Assembly: GCF_022554085.1 (NCBI RefSeq)
Contig: NZ_JAKFYR010000007.1
Location: 96,914-160,913, forward strand
Direction of reading: 5' to 3'
Length of the DNA stretch: 64,000 bases
Source of the DNA: Rhodococcus sp. CH91
GTDB lineage: Bacteria > Actinomycetota > Actinomycetes > Mycobacteriales > Mycobacteriaceae
The translations under genes were made by a program, and so were the position numbers. The notes beneath the pieces were generated by a model that was not told the origin of the DNA, searched no databases, and saw only the letters and a program-made list of their open reading frames with translations. Of this stretch, positions 9,501-18,251 are shown piece after piece (position 1 is the first letter of the stretch; the number at the start of each line of letters is the position of its first letter).

Positions 9501-11417
9501 ATGGTGGATGTCGAGCGGCACAAGGTCGACGTCGTGGTCATCGGGGCAGGCGGCGCAGGTCTGCGTGCGGTCATCGAGGCGCGGCAACGGGGTTTCTCCG
9601 TCGCCGTGGTGTGCAAGTCGCTGTTCGGCAAGGCCCACACCGTCATGGCGGAAGGCGGTTGCGCTGCCGCGATGGGCAACGCGAATCCGCGCGACTCCTG
9701 GCAGGTGCACTTCCAGGACACGATGCGCGGCGGCAAATTCCTCAACAACTGGCGGATGGCCGAACTGCACGCACGGGAAGCCCCGGACCGGGTGTGGGAG
9801 CTCGAAACCTACGGCGCGCTGTTCGACCGGACCCCCGACGGGAGGATCAGTCAGCGCAATTTCGGCGGGCACACCTATCCGCGACTCGCCCACGTCGGCG
9901 ATCGCACCGGACTCGAACTCATCCGCACGATGCAGCAGAAGATCGTGTCGCTGCAGCAGGAGGACTACGCCGAGCACGGAGACTACGAGGCGCGGGTGCG
10001 CGTCTTCGCCGAATGCACGATCACCGAGCTGCTGAAGGACGAGCAGGGCCGCATCGCCGGGGCGTTCGGATACTGGCGGGAGACCGGACGATTCGTGTTG
10101 TTCGAGGCGCCGGCGGTCGTCATCGCGACCGGTGGTATCGGCAAGTCGTGGAAGGTGACGTCGAACTCGTGGGAGTACACGGGAGACGGTCACGCTCTCG
10201 CGCTGCGCGCCGGTGCCGCTCTGATCAACATGGAATTCGTCCAGTTCCACCCGACCGGGATGATCTGGCCCCCGAGCGTGAAGGGCATTCTCGTCACCGA
10301 GGGGGTGCGCGGCGACGGTGGGGTGCTGAAGAACTCCGAGGGTGAACGGTTCATGTTCTCCTACGTCCCGCCGGTGTTCAAAGGCCAGTACGCCGAGACC
10401 GAAGAGGAGGCGGACCGCTGGTACGAGGACCAGGAGAACAATCGCCGCACTCCCGACCTGCTGCCACGTGACGAGGTCGCACGCGCCATCAACTCCGAGG
10501 TCAAGGAAGGTCGCGGCACCCCGCACGGCGGTGTGTACCTCGACATCGCGTCACGTATGCCGGCCGCCGAGATCCTGCGCCGCCTGCCGTCCATGCAGCA
10601 CCAGTTCAAGGAACTCGCCGACGTCGACATCACCGCCGAGGCGATGGAGGTCGGCCCGACCTGCCATTACGTCATGGGTGGTATCGAAGTCGATCCCGAC
10701 ACCGGTGCGGCCTCGGTGCCGGGGCTGTTCGCCGCCGGAGAGTGCTCCGGTGGGATGCACGGATCGAACCGGCTCGGTGGGAACTCGCTGTCGGACCTGC
10801 TGGTCTTCGGCCGCCGCGCCGGCCTCGGCGCAGCCGACTACGTGCAGGGCCTCGCGACGCGCCCGTCGGTCGCCGACTCCGACGTCGACGCCGCGGCACG
10901 CGCTGCACTCGCGCCCTTCGAACCCGCCGACGCCGAGCGCGCCGAGAACCCGTACGGCCTGCACACCGATCTCCAGCAGGTCATGCAGGACCTCGTGGGC
11001 ATCATCCGTCGCGCGGACGAGGTCCAGCGCGCGCTCGACGAACTCGAGGTGCTGCGCGGCCGGATCCGCAACGTCGCGGTGGAAGGGCACCGGCAGTTCA
11101 ACCCCGGCTGGCATCTCGCGCTGGACCTGCGGAACATGCTGCTGGTGTGCGAATGCGTCGCCCGGGCAGCTCTGCAGCGCACCGAAAGCAGGGGAGGACA
11201 CACCCGCGACGACTACCCGTCGATGGATCCGGAATGGCGCCGCACCCTGCTCACGTGCCGTCTCGCCGGTGGCGACCGCTTCGTTCCGGATGTGTCGGTC
11301 ACCGCCGAGCGGCAGGAGCCGATGCGCCCCGACCTGCTGGAACTGTTCGACGTCGACGAGCTCGGCAAGTACTACACCGACGAGGAACTCGCGGGCCATC
11401 CCGGACGGAGGGGTTGA
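9501..11417 (+). CDS. sdhA: Succinate dehydrogenase flavoprotein subunit SdhA
   Basis: Oxidises succinate to fumarate at a covalently bound FAD, linking the TCA cycle to respiration. 638 residues. The FAD-binding motif VVIGAGGAGLRA lies near residue 12. KAHTVMAEGG carries the His expected to bind FAD covalently. [10 protein letters not shown], a HGG substrate loop and GSNRLGGNSLSDLLVFG are standard flavoprotein signatures. ATG 9501 follows an AGGGGGAA ribosome site. It belongs to the fumarate reductase/SdhA group, with the sdhB stop-start gap only one base downstream. Confidence 0.95.
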   Translation: MVDVERHKVDVVVIGAGGAGLRAVIEARQRGFSVAVVCKSLFGKAHTVMAEGGCAAAMGNANPRDSWQVHFQDTMRGGKFLNNWRMAELHAREAPDRVWELETYGALFDRTPDGRISQRNFGGHTYPRLAHVGDRTGLELIRTMQQKIVSLQQEDYAEHGDYEARVRVFAECTITELLKDEQGRIAGAFGYWRETGRFVLFEAPAVVIATGGIGKSWKVTSNSWEYTGDGHALALRAGAALINMEFVQFHPTGMIWPPSVKGILVTEGVRGDGGVLKNSEGERFMFSYVPPVFKGQYAETEEEADRWYEDQENNRRTPDLLPRDEVARAINSEVKEGRGTPHGGVYLDIASRMPAAEILRRLPSMQHQFKELADVDITAEAMEVGPTCHYVMGGIEVDPDTGAASVPGLFAAGECSGGMHGSNRLGGNSLSDLLVFGRRAGLGAADYVQGLATRPSVADSDVDAAARAALAPFEPADAERAENPYGLHTDLQQVMQDLVGIIRRADEVQRALDELEVLRGRIRNVAVEGHRQFNPGWHLALDLRNMLLVCECVARAALQRTESRGGHTRDDYPSMDPEWRRTLLTCRLAGGDRFVPDVSVTAERQEPMRPDLLELFDVDELGKYYTDEELAGHPGRRG

Positions 11418-11418
11418 G

Positions 11419-12165
11419 ATGGGATATCAGGCGTCGTTCAGGATCTGGCGGGGCGACGCCGGGGGAGGCGAACTCCGCGACTACACCGTCGAGGTCAACG
11501 AAGGGGAAGTCGTCCTCGACATCCTGCATCGCCTGCAGGCCACGCAGGCACCGGACCTCGCCGTGCGATGGAACTGCAAGGCGGGCAAGTGCGGATCCTG
11601 CTCGGCGGAGGTCGACGGTCGTCCACGCCTGACCTGCATGACCCGTATGTCGCTGTTCGACCCGGACGCGACCGTCACCGTCACCCCCATGCGAACCTTC
11701 CCGATCATCCGCGACCTCGTCACCGATGTCTCGTTCAACTACCGGAAGGCCCGTGAGGTCCCGGCATTCGCACCTCCGCCGGATCTCGCCCCGGGGGAGT
11801 ACCGGATGCAGCAGATCGACGTGCAGCGTTCCCAGGAGTTCCGCAAGTGCATCGAGTGCTTCCTGTGCCAGAACGTCTGCCATGTGGTGCGCGACCACGA
11901 GGAGAACAAGCCTGCGTTCGCCGGCCCCCGCTTCTTCATCCGGCTCGCAGAACTCGAGATGCATCCGCTCGACGTCGCCGATCGCCGGGACGCCGCGCAG
12001 GACGAGGACGGTCTCGGTCTGTGCAACATCACCAAGTGCTGTACCGAGGTGTGCCCCGAGAACATCCACATCACCGACAACGCGATCATCCCGATGAAGG
12101 AACGCGTCGCCGGTCGCCGCTACGACCCGCTCGTCTGGCTCGGCAACAAACTCTTCCGGCGCTGA
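11419..12165 (+). CDS. sdhB: Succinate dehydrogenase iron-sulfur subunit SdhB
   Basis: Carries electrons from FAD to the membrane anchor through three iron-sulfur clusters. 248 residues from ATG 11419. N-terminal ferredoxin-type [2Fe-2S] cysteines lie in WNCKAGKCGSC. The C-terminal domain has CIECFLCQNVC and CNITKCCTEVCPENI for the [4Fe-4S] and [3Fe-4S] clusters. It starts one base after the sdhA stop. A convergent lipoprotein gene ends 21 bases downstream, and I saw no strong terminator hairpin between them. Confidence 0.94.
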   Translation: MGYQASFRIWRGDAGGGELRDYTVEVNEGEVVLDILHRLQATQAPDLAVRWNCKAGKCGSCSAEVDGRPRLTCMTRMSLFDPDATVTVTPMRTFPIIRDLVTDVSFNYRKAREVPAFAPPPDLAPGEYRMQQIDVQRSQEFRKCIECFLCQNVCHVVRDHEENKPAFAGPRFFIRLAELEMHPLDVADRRDAAQDEDGLGLCNITKCCTEVCPENIHITDNAIIPMKERVAGRRYDPLVWLGNKLFRR

Positions 12166-12186
12166 GGCAGGGAAGTCCCGCCGGGG

Positions 12187-13182
12187 TCAGTTCACCCGCT
12201 CGGCGACGAGCGGAACGAGCTCGTCGAGTGCGAACGGAACAGAGAGCGCCGAGTTGGTCGAGAAGGCCGCGGAGATGTCGGAGTCGCTGTCGAGAACGAG
12301 GAAGCGTCCGTCCCGGACCGCCGGAATCTGCTGGAACACCGCGTTGTTCGTCACCTCGTCGGCCGCCACATAGATCGGGAGCACGATCAGCAGATCCGCG
12401 TCGAGCAGGTTCAGGTTCTCGTCGGAGACCGGGATGAAGAAGTTGTCCGACGCGGCGGACTGCACCTGCGGATTGTTCACGAATCCGAGCTCGGTCATGA
12501 AGTCGACACGGGAATCTCCGGCGACGTAGGCGCCCCAGCCCTCGGAGGTGTAGGCGGCTACGGTGACGGTCTTGCCCGCGAAGGCGGGGTTGTCCGCGAC
12601 GGCCTGCGCGAATTCCGCGTCGATCTGCGACAGCACTTCGGCACCCTTGTCCGGAACACCGAGAGCGGCCGCCACGGCGGTCACCTGATCGTCGAGCGAG
12701 GTGAGGTAGGCATCGCTGCCCTCGGGGCCGCTCACCGTGGTCGCGATCTTCGACAACGCCTCGTACCGGCTGAGCTCGCCGGAACTCTTGGTATCGAGGA
12801 TCAGATCGGGCGCTTGTGCCGCCAGCATCTCGTAGGACGGTTCGATCGTGCCGATCAGTTCCGGCGACGAGGCATAGAGCCCTTCCGCCCACGGGCCGAC
12901 GCCGTCGCCGCCGAACGCGAGCCAATCGCTGGCCGCCACCGGCTGCACACCGAGGGCCAGTGCGGTTTCGGCGTCCCCCCAGCCCAGTGCCGCCACCCGC
13001 TCGGGTGCGGTGTCGACGGTGACCTCCCCGAACTTCGTGGCGACGGTGGCGGGGAAGGCGCCCCCGGCCGGTGCCGAAGCGGTTTCGGTCTCGGCGTCGT
13101 TCGATCCGCACGCGGTCAATGCGATCGCGGTGGCCGCGAGCAGCACGGTGGATCGGAGCAATGTGGCAGGTCGACGTGTCAT
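12187..13182 (-). CDS. Iron-siderophore ABC transporter substrate-binding lipoprotein
   Basis: 331-residue FecB/FhuD-type periplasmic binding protein (Peripla_BP_2), expected to capture a ferric siderophore outside the membrane. Residues 1-24 form a signal peptide ending in the lipobox LTAC, with the lipidated Cys at about 25. The mature protein starts with an acidic/Thr linker. No permease or ATPase gene is adjacent, so it must work with a transporter encoded elsewhere. ATG 13182 is preceded by GAGG. An IdeR-like box 24-42 bases upstream supports iron control. Confidence 0.88.
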   Translation of the reverse strand: MTRRPATLLRSTVLLAATAIALTACGSNDAETETASAPAGGAFPATVATKFGEVTVDTAPERVAALGWGDAETALALGVQPVAASDWLAFGGDGVGPWAEGLYASSPELIGTIEPSYEMLAAQAPDLILDTKSSGELSRYEALSKIATTVSGPEGSDAYLTSLDDQVTAVAAALGVPDKGAEVLSQIDAEFAQAVADNPAFAGKTVTVAAYTSEGWGAYVAGDSRVDFMTELGFVNNPQVQSAASDNFFIPVSDENLNLLDADLLIVLPIYVAADEVTNNAVFQQIPAVRDGRFLVLDSDSDISAAFSTNSALSVPFALDELVPLVAERVN

Positions 13183-13205
13183 GGGGGCCTCGCGTCTGTC
13201 GGAAG

Positions 13206-13224
13206 GTAGGTGAGGCGATCCTAA
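13206..13224 (-). promoter_or_regulatory. IdeR/DtxR-like iron box
   Basis: Read on the minus strand, TTAGGATCGCCTCACCTAC matches the 19-base DtxR/IdeR consensus TTAGGTTAGGCTAACCTAA at about 13 positions, with the outer TTAGG and CCTA intact. It lies directly upstream of the siderophore-binding lipoprotein, the usual type of IdeR target. Confidence 0.65.
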
Positions 13225-13298
13225 CCGGGCGGGAGGATCGAGCGGGAATCCCGTCCGAAACCCCGCAGGGCATCGGGAGAGAGCGCACCATATGCTCC

Positions 13299-14885
13299 GT
13301 GACCACTGTCGACGAGGTCCGGCCCACCCGCGCGCCGCTGGTGCTGGCCTCGCTGATTCTCGTCGCCGCGGTGGCGAACCTGAACCTTGCCGTCGCGAAC
13401 GTGGCGCTGCCCGATATCGGGAAGGCCTTCGACGCGAGCCAGACCGAACTGAACCTCGTCGCGGTCGGCTACTCCGTCGGCCTCGCCGCTTCGGTGCTGT
13501 ATCTCGGCGCCGTCGGCGACCGCTACGGGCGCAAGAGGATGCTGCTGCTCGGCATGGCGTTGTCCGTCCCGGCATCGGCGATCGCGGGGTTCGCGCCGAA
13601 CGCGGAGGTACTGTTCGCGGCGCGGGTGCTCGGGGGCATATCCGCGGGCCTGGCGTTCCCCACCACGCTGGCACTGATCACCGCGTTGTGGTCGGGCGCG
13701 GGACGGACCCGCGCGATCGCGCTGTGGTCGTCGATCGGCGGCGGATTGACCGCGCTCGGCCCGCTCGTCGCCGGCGCTCTGCTCGAGAGCTTCTTCTGGG
13801 GATCGGTCTTCCTCGTGACGATCCCATTGGCACTGCTCGCCTTCGGACTGACCCGGGTGTTCGTGCCGAGTCATGTCAACGAGTCGACCGAGCCGGTCGA
13901 TCATCTCGGCGGGATCGTCTCGGTGGTTCTCGTCGGTTCGCTCGTCCTCGGAATCAACTTCGTGCCCGTCGACGGGATGCTCACCGTCGCGGTGTCCGCT
14001 CTGGTGATCGCGCTCGCCGCGACGATCGTGTTCGTGATGCGCCAGAAGCGGGCGCGCAACCCCCTGTTCGACCTGCACGTCGCCCGGCGTCGCATCTTCT
14101 GGGTCGCTGCGGTCGCGGGCATCATCGTCTTCGGCGCTTTGATGGGCACGATGTACATCAGCCAGCAGTACCTGCAGAACGTGCTCGGCTATTCGACCCT
14201 CGCGGCCGGTTCGGCGGCGCTACCCGCAGCGCTGGTGATGGTGCTGGTGGCGCCCCGCTCGGCGAAGCTCGTCGAGTCGCGCGGCTCCCGCTTCACGCTC
14301 CTGTCGGGGTACACGGCGATCGTGGCGGGGCTGGTCGCCGCGCTGACGCTGTGGGACGAGGACGCCCACTACTGGGTGATCGCCCTGGGATTCATGTGCC
14401 TGGGTGCCGGGGTGGGGCTGGCCGGCACACCCGCCTCGCACTCGCTGACCGGTTCGGTCCCGGTCGCCCGAGCCGGAATGGCCTCCGGCACAGCGGATCT
14501 GCAACGCGATCTGGGTGGGGCCATCGTCCAGTCGATCCTCGGGGCGTTGCTCACGGCCGGCTACTCGGCCTCTCTCGCCACCACGATCGCGGCGAATCCT
14601 CAGGCCTCGTCCGCCGACGAGCAGACTCGAACCGCGCTGGAGAAATCCTTCGCGGGCGCCGTGGCCGTCGGTGAACAATTCCCGCAGTACGCGCCGCAGA
14701 TCCTCGCTGCCGCGCGGGCGGCGTTCCTCTCCGGCGACACGCGCGCCTACGCGGCCGCGATCGTCATCGTGGTGGTCGGAGCAGCAGTGATCGCTGTCGG
14801 ATTCCCCTCACGCGACGCCGAGACCGCACTGCTCGCCCGGTATGCACAGGAGGACGGGAAACCGGCCGGGAATCCTCCGCGGTGA
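13299..14885 (+). CDS. MFS multidrug exporter, DHA2/EmrB type (14 TM)
   Basis: 528-residue major facilitator of the 14-helix drug:proton antiporter family. Seen: LNLAVANVALPDIGKAF (the motif after TM1), GDRYGRKRMLLLG (motif A), GGISAGLAFPTTLALITALW, and many further hydrophobic segments up to the C-terminus. I chose the GTG at 13299 because the first membrane segment starts about 13 residues later; longer in-frame upstream sequence is low-complexity Arg-rich. It is divergent from the siderophore-binding lipoprotein, so siderophore or drug export are both possible. The substrate cannot be told. Confidence 0.85.
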   Translation: MTTVDEVRPTRAPLVLASLILVAAVANLNLAVANVALPDIGKAFDASQTELNLVAVGYSVGLAASVLYLGAVGDRYGRKRMLLLGMALSVPASAIAGFAPNAEVLFAARVLGGISAGLAFPTTLALITALWSGAGRTRAIALWSSIGGGLTALGPLVAGALLESFFWGSVFLVTIPLALLAFGLTRVFVPSHVNESTEPVDHLGGIVSVVLVGSLVLGINFVPVDGMLTVAVSALVIALAATIVFVMRQKRARNPLFDLHVARRRIFWVAAVAGIIVFGALMGTMYISQQYLQNVLGYSTLAAGSAALPAALVMVLVAPRSAKLVESRGSRFTLLSGYTAIVAGLVAALTLWDEDAHYWVIALGFMCLGAGVGLAGTPASHSLTGSVPVARAGMASGTADLQRDLGGAIVQSILGALLTAGYSASLATTIAANPQASSADEQTRTALEKSFAGAVAVGEQFPQYAPQILAAARAAFLSGDTRAYAAAIVIVVVGAAVIAVGFPSRDAETALLARYAQEDGKPAGNPPR

Positions 14886-14901
14886 GAGTCGGCCGAGCCG
14901 G

Positions 14902-16053
14902 TCATACCGACTGCGCCCAGCGACCGACGTCACCACGTTCGAGCGCGACGGCGAGCAACTCCGGAAAACGGTCGGGCGTGCACGCGAAGGCCGGCACCCC
15001 CAGCTCGGCCAGAGCAGCCGCGTTGTCGCGGTCGAAGGCCGGCGCCCCGTCGTCGGCCAGGGCGAGCAACACCACGACCTGTACACCGGCGGCGAGCATC
15101 TCGCGGACCCGCGAGAGCATCTCGCTGCGGATCCCACCCTCGTACAGATCCGAGATCAACACGAACAACGAATCGGCGGGTCGCGTGATCAGCGACCTGC
15201 TGTACGCGATCGCCCGGTTGATGTCGGTGCCTCCGCCGAGCTGGGTGCCGAACAGCACCTCCACGGGATCGGCGAGCATGTCGGTGAGGTCGACGACCGA
15301 GGTGTCGAAGACGACCAGAGAGGTCCGAAGCGCCCGCATCGACGCCAGAACCGCGGCGAAGACCGACGCGTACACCACGCTCGACGCCATCGAACCGGAC
15401 TGGTCCACCGCGAGCACCACATCGCGTTTCACCGCCTGTGAACGCCGCCCGTAACCGACCAGCTTCTCGGGCACCACCGTGCGATGCTCCGGCAGGTAGT
15501 GGGCGAGATTCGCGCGGATCGTGCGATCCCAGTCGATGTCGCGCAGTTTCGGGTTCGATGTCCGCGACGATCTGTTCAGCGCACCCGTGACCGCCGCGCG
15601 GGTGTGCTGCGCGATACGTTCCTCGACCTCCCGGACGACCTTCTCCACGACCGTGCGAGCCGTCGCCTTGGTGGTCTCCGGCATCACCCGGTTCAGGCTC
15701 AGCAGCGTTCCCACGAGATGCACGTCGGGTTCCACCACCTCGAGCAACTCCGGTTCGAGGAGCAATCGGGTCAACCCCAGTCGATCCACCGCGTCGCGCT
15801 GCATCACCTGGACGACGGACGTCGGGAAATAGGTCCGGATGTCGCCGAGCCAGCGCGCGACCCGGGGAGCGGATCCACCCAGGCCCGCGGTGCGAGGGCC
15901 GCCGCCCGGACCGGCGTCGTATAGGGCGGCCAGCGCGGCGTCCATCGCGCTGTCGTCCGCGGAGGTGAGCGTGCCCGTCGATTCCTCGGCCGCCTCACCC
16001 AGAGCGAGCCGCCACCGGCGCAGACGTTCGTGCCCCTCGGGTTGCGGTGTCAT
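14902..16053 (-). CDS. VWA-domain protein (CoxE-like), last gene of MoxR cassette
   Basis: 383 residues. Residues about 210-370 are a von Willebrand A domain with a complete metal site (MIDAS): DQSGS at D217/S219/S221, T276 in GGTD and D302 in ISD. The N-terminal half is helical and unrecognised. VWA proteins of this kind act with MoxR AAA+ ATPases as adaptors that bring the ATPase to a target. The ATG overlaps the stop of the DUF5682 gene (ATGA). It is the fifth gene of an overlapping set with SWIM, DUF5691, MoxR and DUF5682 proteins. The true target is unknown. Confidence 0.85.
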   Translation of the reverse strand: MTPQPEGHERLRRWRLALGEAAEESTGTLTSADDSAMDAALAALYDAGPGGGPRTAGLGGSAPRVARWLGDIRTYFPTSVVQVMQRDAVDRLGLTRLLLEPELLEVVEPDVHLVGTLLSLNRVMPETTKATARTVVEKVVREVEERIAQHTRAAVTGALNRSSRTSNPKLRDIDWDRTIRANLAHYLPEHRTVVPEKLVGYGRRSQAVKRDVVLAVDQSGSMASSVVYASVFAAVLASMRALRTSLVVFDTSVVDLTDMLADPVEVLFGTQLGGGTDINRAIAYSRSLITRPADSLFVLISDLYEGGIRSEMLSRVREMLAAGVQVVVLLALADDGAPAFDRDNAAALAELGVPAFACTPDRFPELLAVALERGDVGRWAQSV

Positions 16054-18251
16054 ACGGTCACTCCCAGGATCGACGCGGTGGCGGTCAGAGCGATGCGGCC
16101 ACGTCCGGTGGCAGTCGGTGCGCCGGTCTGCCGGGTTCGTTCGCCCCGGACCGTCTGCCCGAGAAGACGCCGCTCGCCGAACGCGAAGGCGCCGAAGGTG
16201 CGTCGCAGCACGGGCAGGACGTCGACGAAATCCTCCTCGGTGAGGCCGCTGATCCACTCGTCGACGAGCTCGAACAGGGCGCTGTCGTGGACCAGCAGGA
16301 GCCCGCCACCGCCGAGGAAACCGTCGATCCAGCGAGCCTTCGCTGCCGCGGGTGAACCCACCGACAATGCCCGCGCGACCCGCACCGCGGCATCGTGCCC
16401 GTCGAGCCGGCCGGCGTCGCGCAGCATCCGCGTGGTGCGGCCGGTGAGCAGGCCGTCCACGTCGTCACGGTCGCTCACCCGGGCCAGACTGTCGAGCCAG
16501 CGCGCGGTCGTGATCGGGTCCTCGCGCACGGCAAGGGCGAGATGCACCTCGTCGATCGCAGTGCGCAGCGCATCGGCGGCGTCGTGGTCGAGACCGGTCA
16601 CCGCTGCCGGAAGACCGGCACAGGTGCGTGCGAGCAGGGCGTCGCAGACGTGTTCGAGGGAGGAGAGGTCGGTGCCACGCACGTCGCCGTAGCGGACCGT
16701 GCGGACGAGCGTCGGCAGGGCTCCCATCAGGTGCAGAACATCGTGATCGAGTGCGGCAGCCGCGTCGATCGCCGTCACCAGCGTCGGGACGGTGGCCCGC
16801 AGGTCCGCGAGCAGTGCCCGTTCCAGGAGGGCGGTGAGGTCGGCAAGAGTGGCGCCGGGCCGGGCCGCCCGTTCTGCCAGCCTGGCGGCCGCGGCGGATT
16901 CCACGGTCGTGCCCCATCGCGACGCCACGACGATCGCCACCGACGATTCGGGTTCCCATTTCAGCGTCCACGTCTCGCGGAAGGTGCCGGTCGAGCGCAC
17001 CTCGCTCTCCGCGGGTGTGCCCCAGTCGATGTCGAGCAAGGCCAGCCGGTGCAGCAGTCGCGACCGCGCGAGGTCGATGTCCCTGCGCAGGTCCAGGTCG
17101 AGATTCTTCGCTTCGGCGGACCGCTTGAGCCGTAACGACTTCGACTGCTTCTGCAGGTCGGTGTCGAGCGGGACGGTCGGGGTGTCGTCGGAGACGGAAC
17201 CGAGTGCCTCGCCCACCACGAGCCGGCGTGTGACGAGATCGAGCAGGACGTCGTCGCCGTCGCACAGCGCCGCGCGGGTCGCCTCGACGACCTCGTCGAG
17301 TCCGGCGACCGCGCGACCGCGCAGGGCCGCGAGCGTGTCGGCCAGCCGCGTCGCCTCGATGACATGGGCACTCGAGACCGGCAGATCCTCCTCGCGCAGA
17401 ACGCGTGCCACGCGCGTGAACCAGCGCGCGGTCGTGTCGCCGGGCCGGGTGAACAGATGGTGGTACCAACCCGGCGAGGTGATACCGGCGCCGTAGCCGG
17501 AGGACAGGGACAGCCTCGAGTGACTCCACGGCACCCAGGTGAGAGCAGTCTTCACCTTGGGCATGCCCTTGAGCAGGCGCGCGTCGGGAGCGGCGGGCCC
17601 GAGTCGGCCCGTCAGCGCAGGCGCGTGCATGGCTCCGCACACGACGGCGATCGCGCGGGCACCGGCCTTGACGGTCGCGCGCAGCACCTGCCGCATGTGC
17701 GCCTCGCGACGAGCGGTGTGCTCGTCGATCTCGATGTCCTCGCGCAATGCCCGCATCGCGTCGGTGATCTCGTCGAAGGCCTGCGCGGTGCCGTGCTCGA
17801 CCACGGCATCCCACCACTGCTCGAAGTCGGTGTGTCCGGCAGCTCGGGCGAGCGCGCCGAGCAGGTCGTCGGTGGCGCGGTCGCCGGTCTCCCGGTCGGC
17901 CGCGAGCGACATCGCCGCCGGCAGGTCGCAGAAGCGCACGTCCGCGTCGTGCAGATGGGCCCACCGCAGGGCCTGCCATTCCGGGGAGAAGGCCGCGAAC
18001 GGCCAGAAGGCCGCCCGCGCCGGCTCGTCGCGTGCGTAGGCCAACAGTGCGACGGGGGGCACCATGTCGTCGCCGGCCGCGAGGGCGAGAACCGGATCGG
18101 CGTCGGACGGTCCTTCGATGAGCACGGTGTCCGGTTCGAACTCCGTGAGTGCCTGCAGAACCGCACGTGCCGAACCCGGCCCGTGGTGCCGGATCCCGAA
18201 GACCCGGATCTCGGCGGGAGTATCCGTGCGGCCGAAGAGAGCGTCGGTCAC
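16050..18251 (-). CDS. DUF5682 family protein of MoxR cassette
   Basis: 733 residues, cytoplasmic, no membrane segments. N-terminal motifs FGIRHHGPGSAR (H22, H23), VLIEGPSDAD (E46) and VVCGAMHAPAL (H209) resemble the spaced His/Glu motifs of TraB/ChaN/EreA-like metal-dependent folds. That resemblance is my inference. The C-terminal 450 residues are mostly helical with many Arg and Asp. The GTG start overlaps the MoxR stop (GTGA) and its stop overlaps the VWA start, so the genes are translationally coupled. The activity is unknown; hydrolase or scaffold are both possible. Confidence 0.8.
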   Translation of the reverse strand: MTDALFGRTDTPAEIRVFGIRHHGPGSARAVLQALTEFEPDTVLIEGPSDADPVLALAAGDDMVPPVALLAYARDEPARAAFWPFAAFSPEWQALRWAHLHDADVRFCDLPAAMSLAADRETGDRATDDLLGALARAAGHTDFEQWWDAVVEHGTAQAFDEITDAMRALREDIEIDEHTARREAHMRQVLRATVKAGARAIAVVCGAMHAPALTGRLGPAAPDARLLKGMPKVKTALTWVPWSHSRLSLSSGYGAGITSPGWYHHLFTRPGDTTARWFTRVARVLREEDLPVSSAHVIEATRLADTLAALRGRAVAGLDEVVEATRAALCDGDDVLLDLVTRRLVVGEALGSVSDDTPTVPLDTDLQKQSKSLRLKRSAEAKNLDLDLRRDIDLARSRLLHRLALLDIDWGTPAESEVRSTGTFRETWTLKWEPESSVAIVVASRWGTTVESAAAARLAERAARPGATLADLTALLERALLADLRATVPTLVTAIDAAAALDHDVLHLMGALPTLVRTVRYGDVRGTDLSSLEHVCDALLARTCAGLPAAVTGLDHDAADALRTAIDEVHLALAVREDPITTARWLDSLARVSDRDDVDGLLTGRTTRMLRDAGRLDGHDAAVRVARALSVGSPAAAKARWIDGFLGGGGLLLVHDSALFELVDEWISGLTEEDFVDVLPVLRRTFGAFAFGERRLLGQTVRGERTRQTGAPTATGRGRIALTATASILGVTV

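Noticed and set aside
13291-13296. TATGCT as a leaderless -10 box for the MFS gene at 13299
   Set aside because: Only 2 bases separate it from the GTG, too close for a transcript to start at or before the codon.
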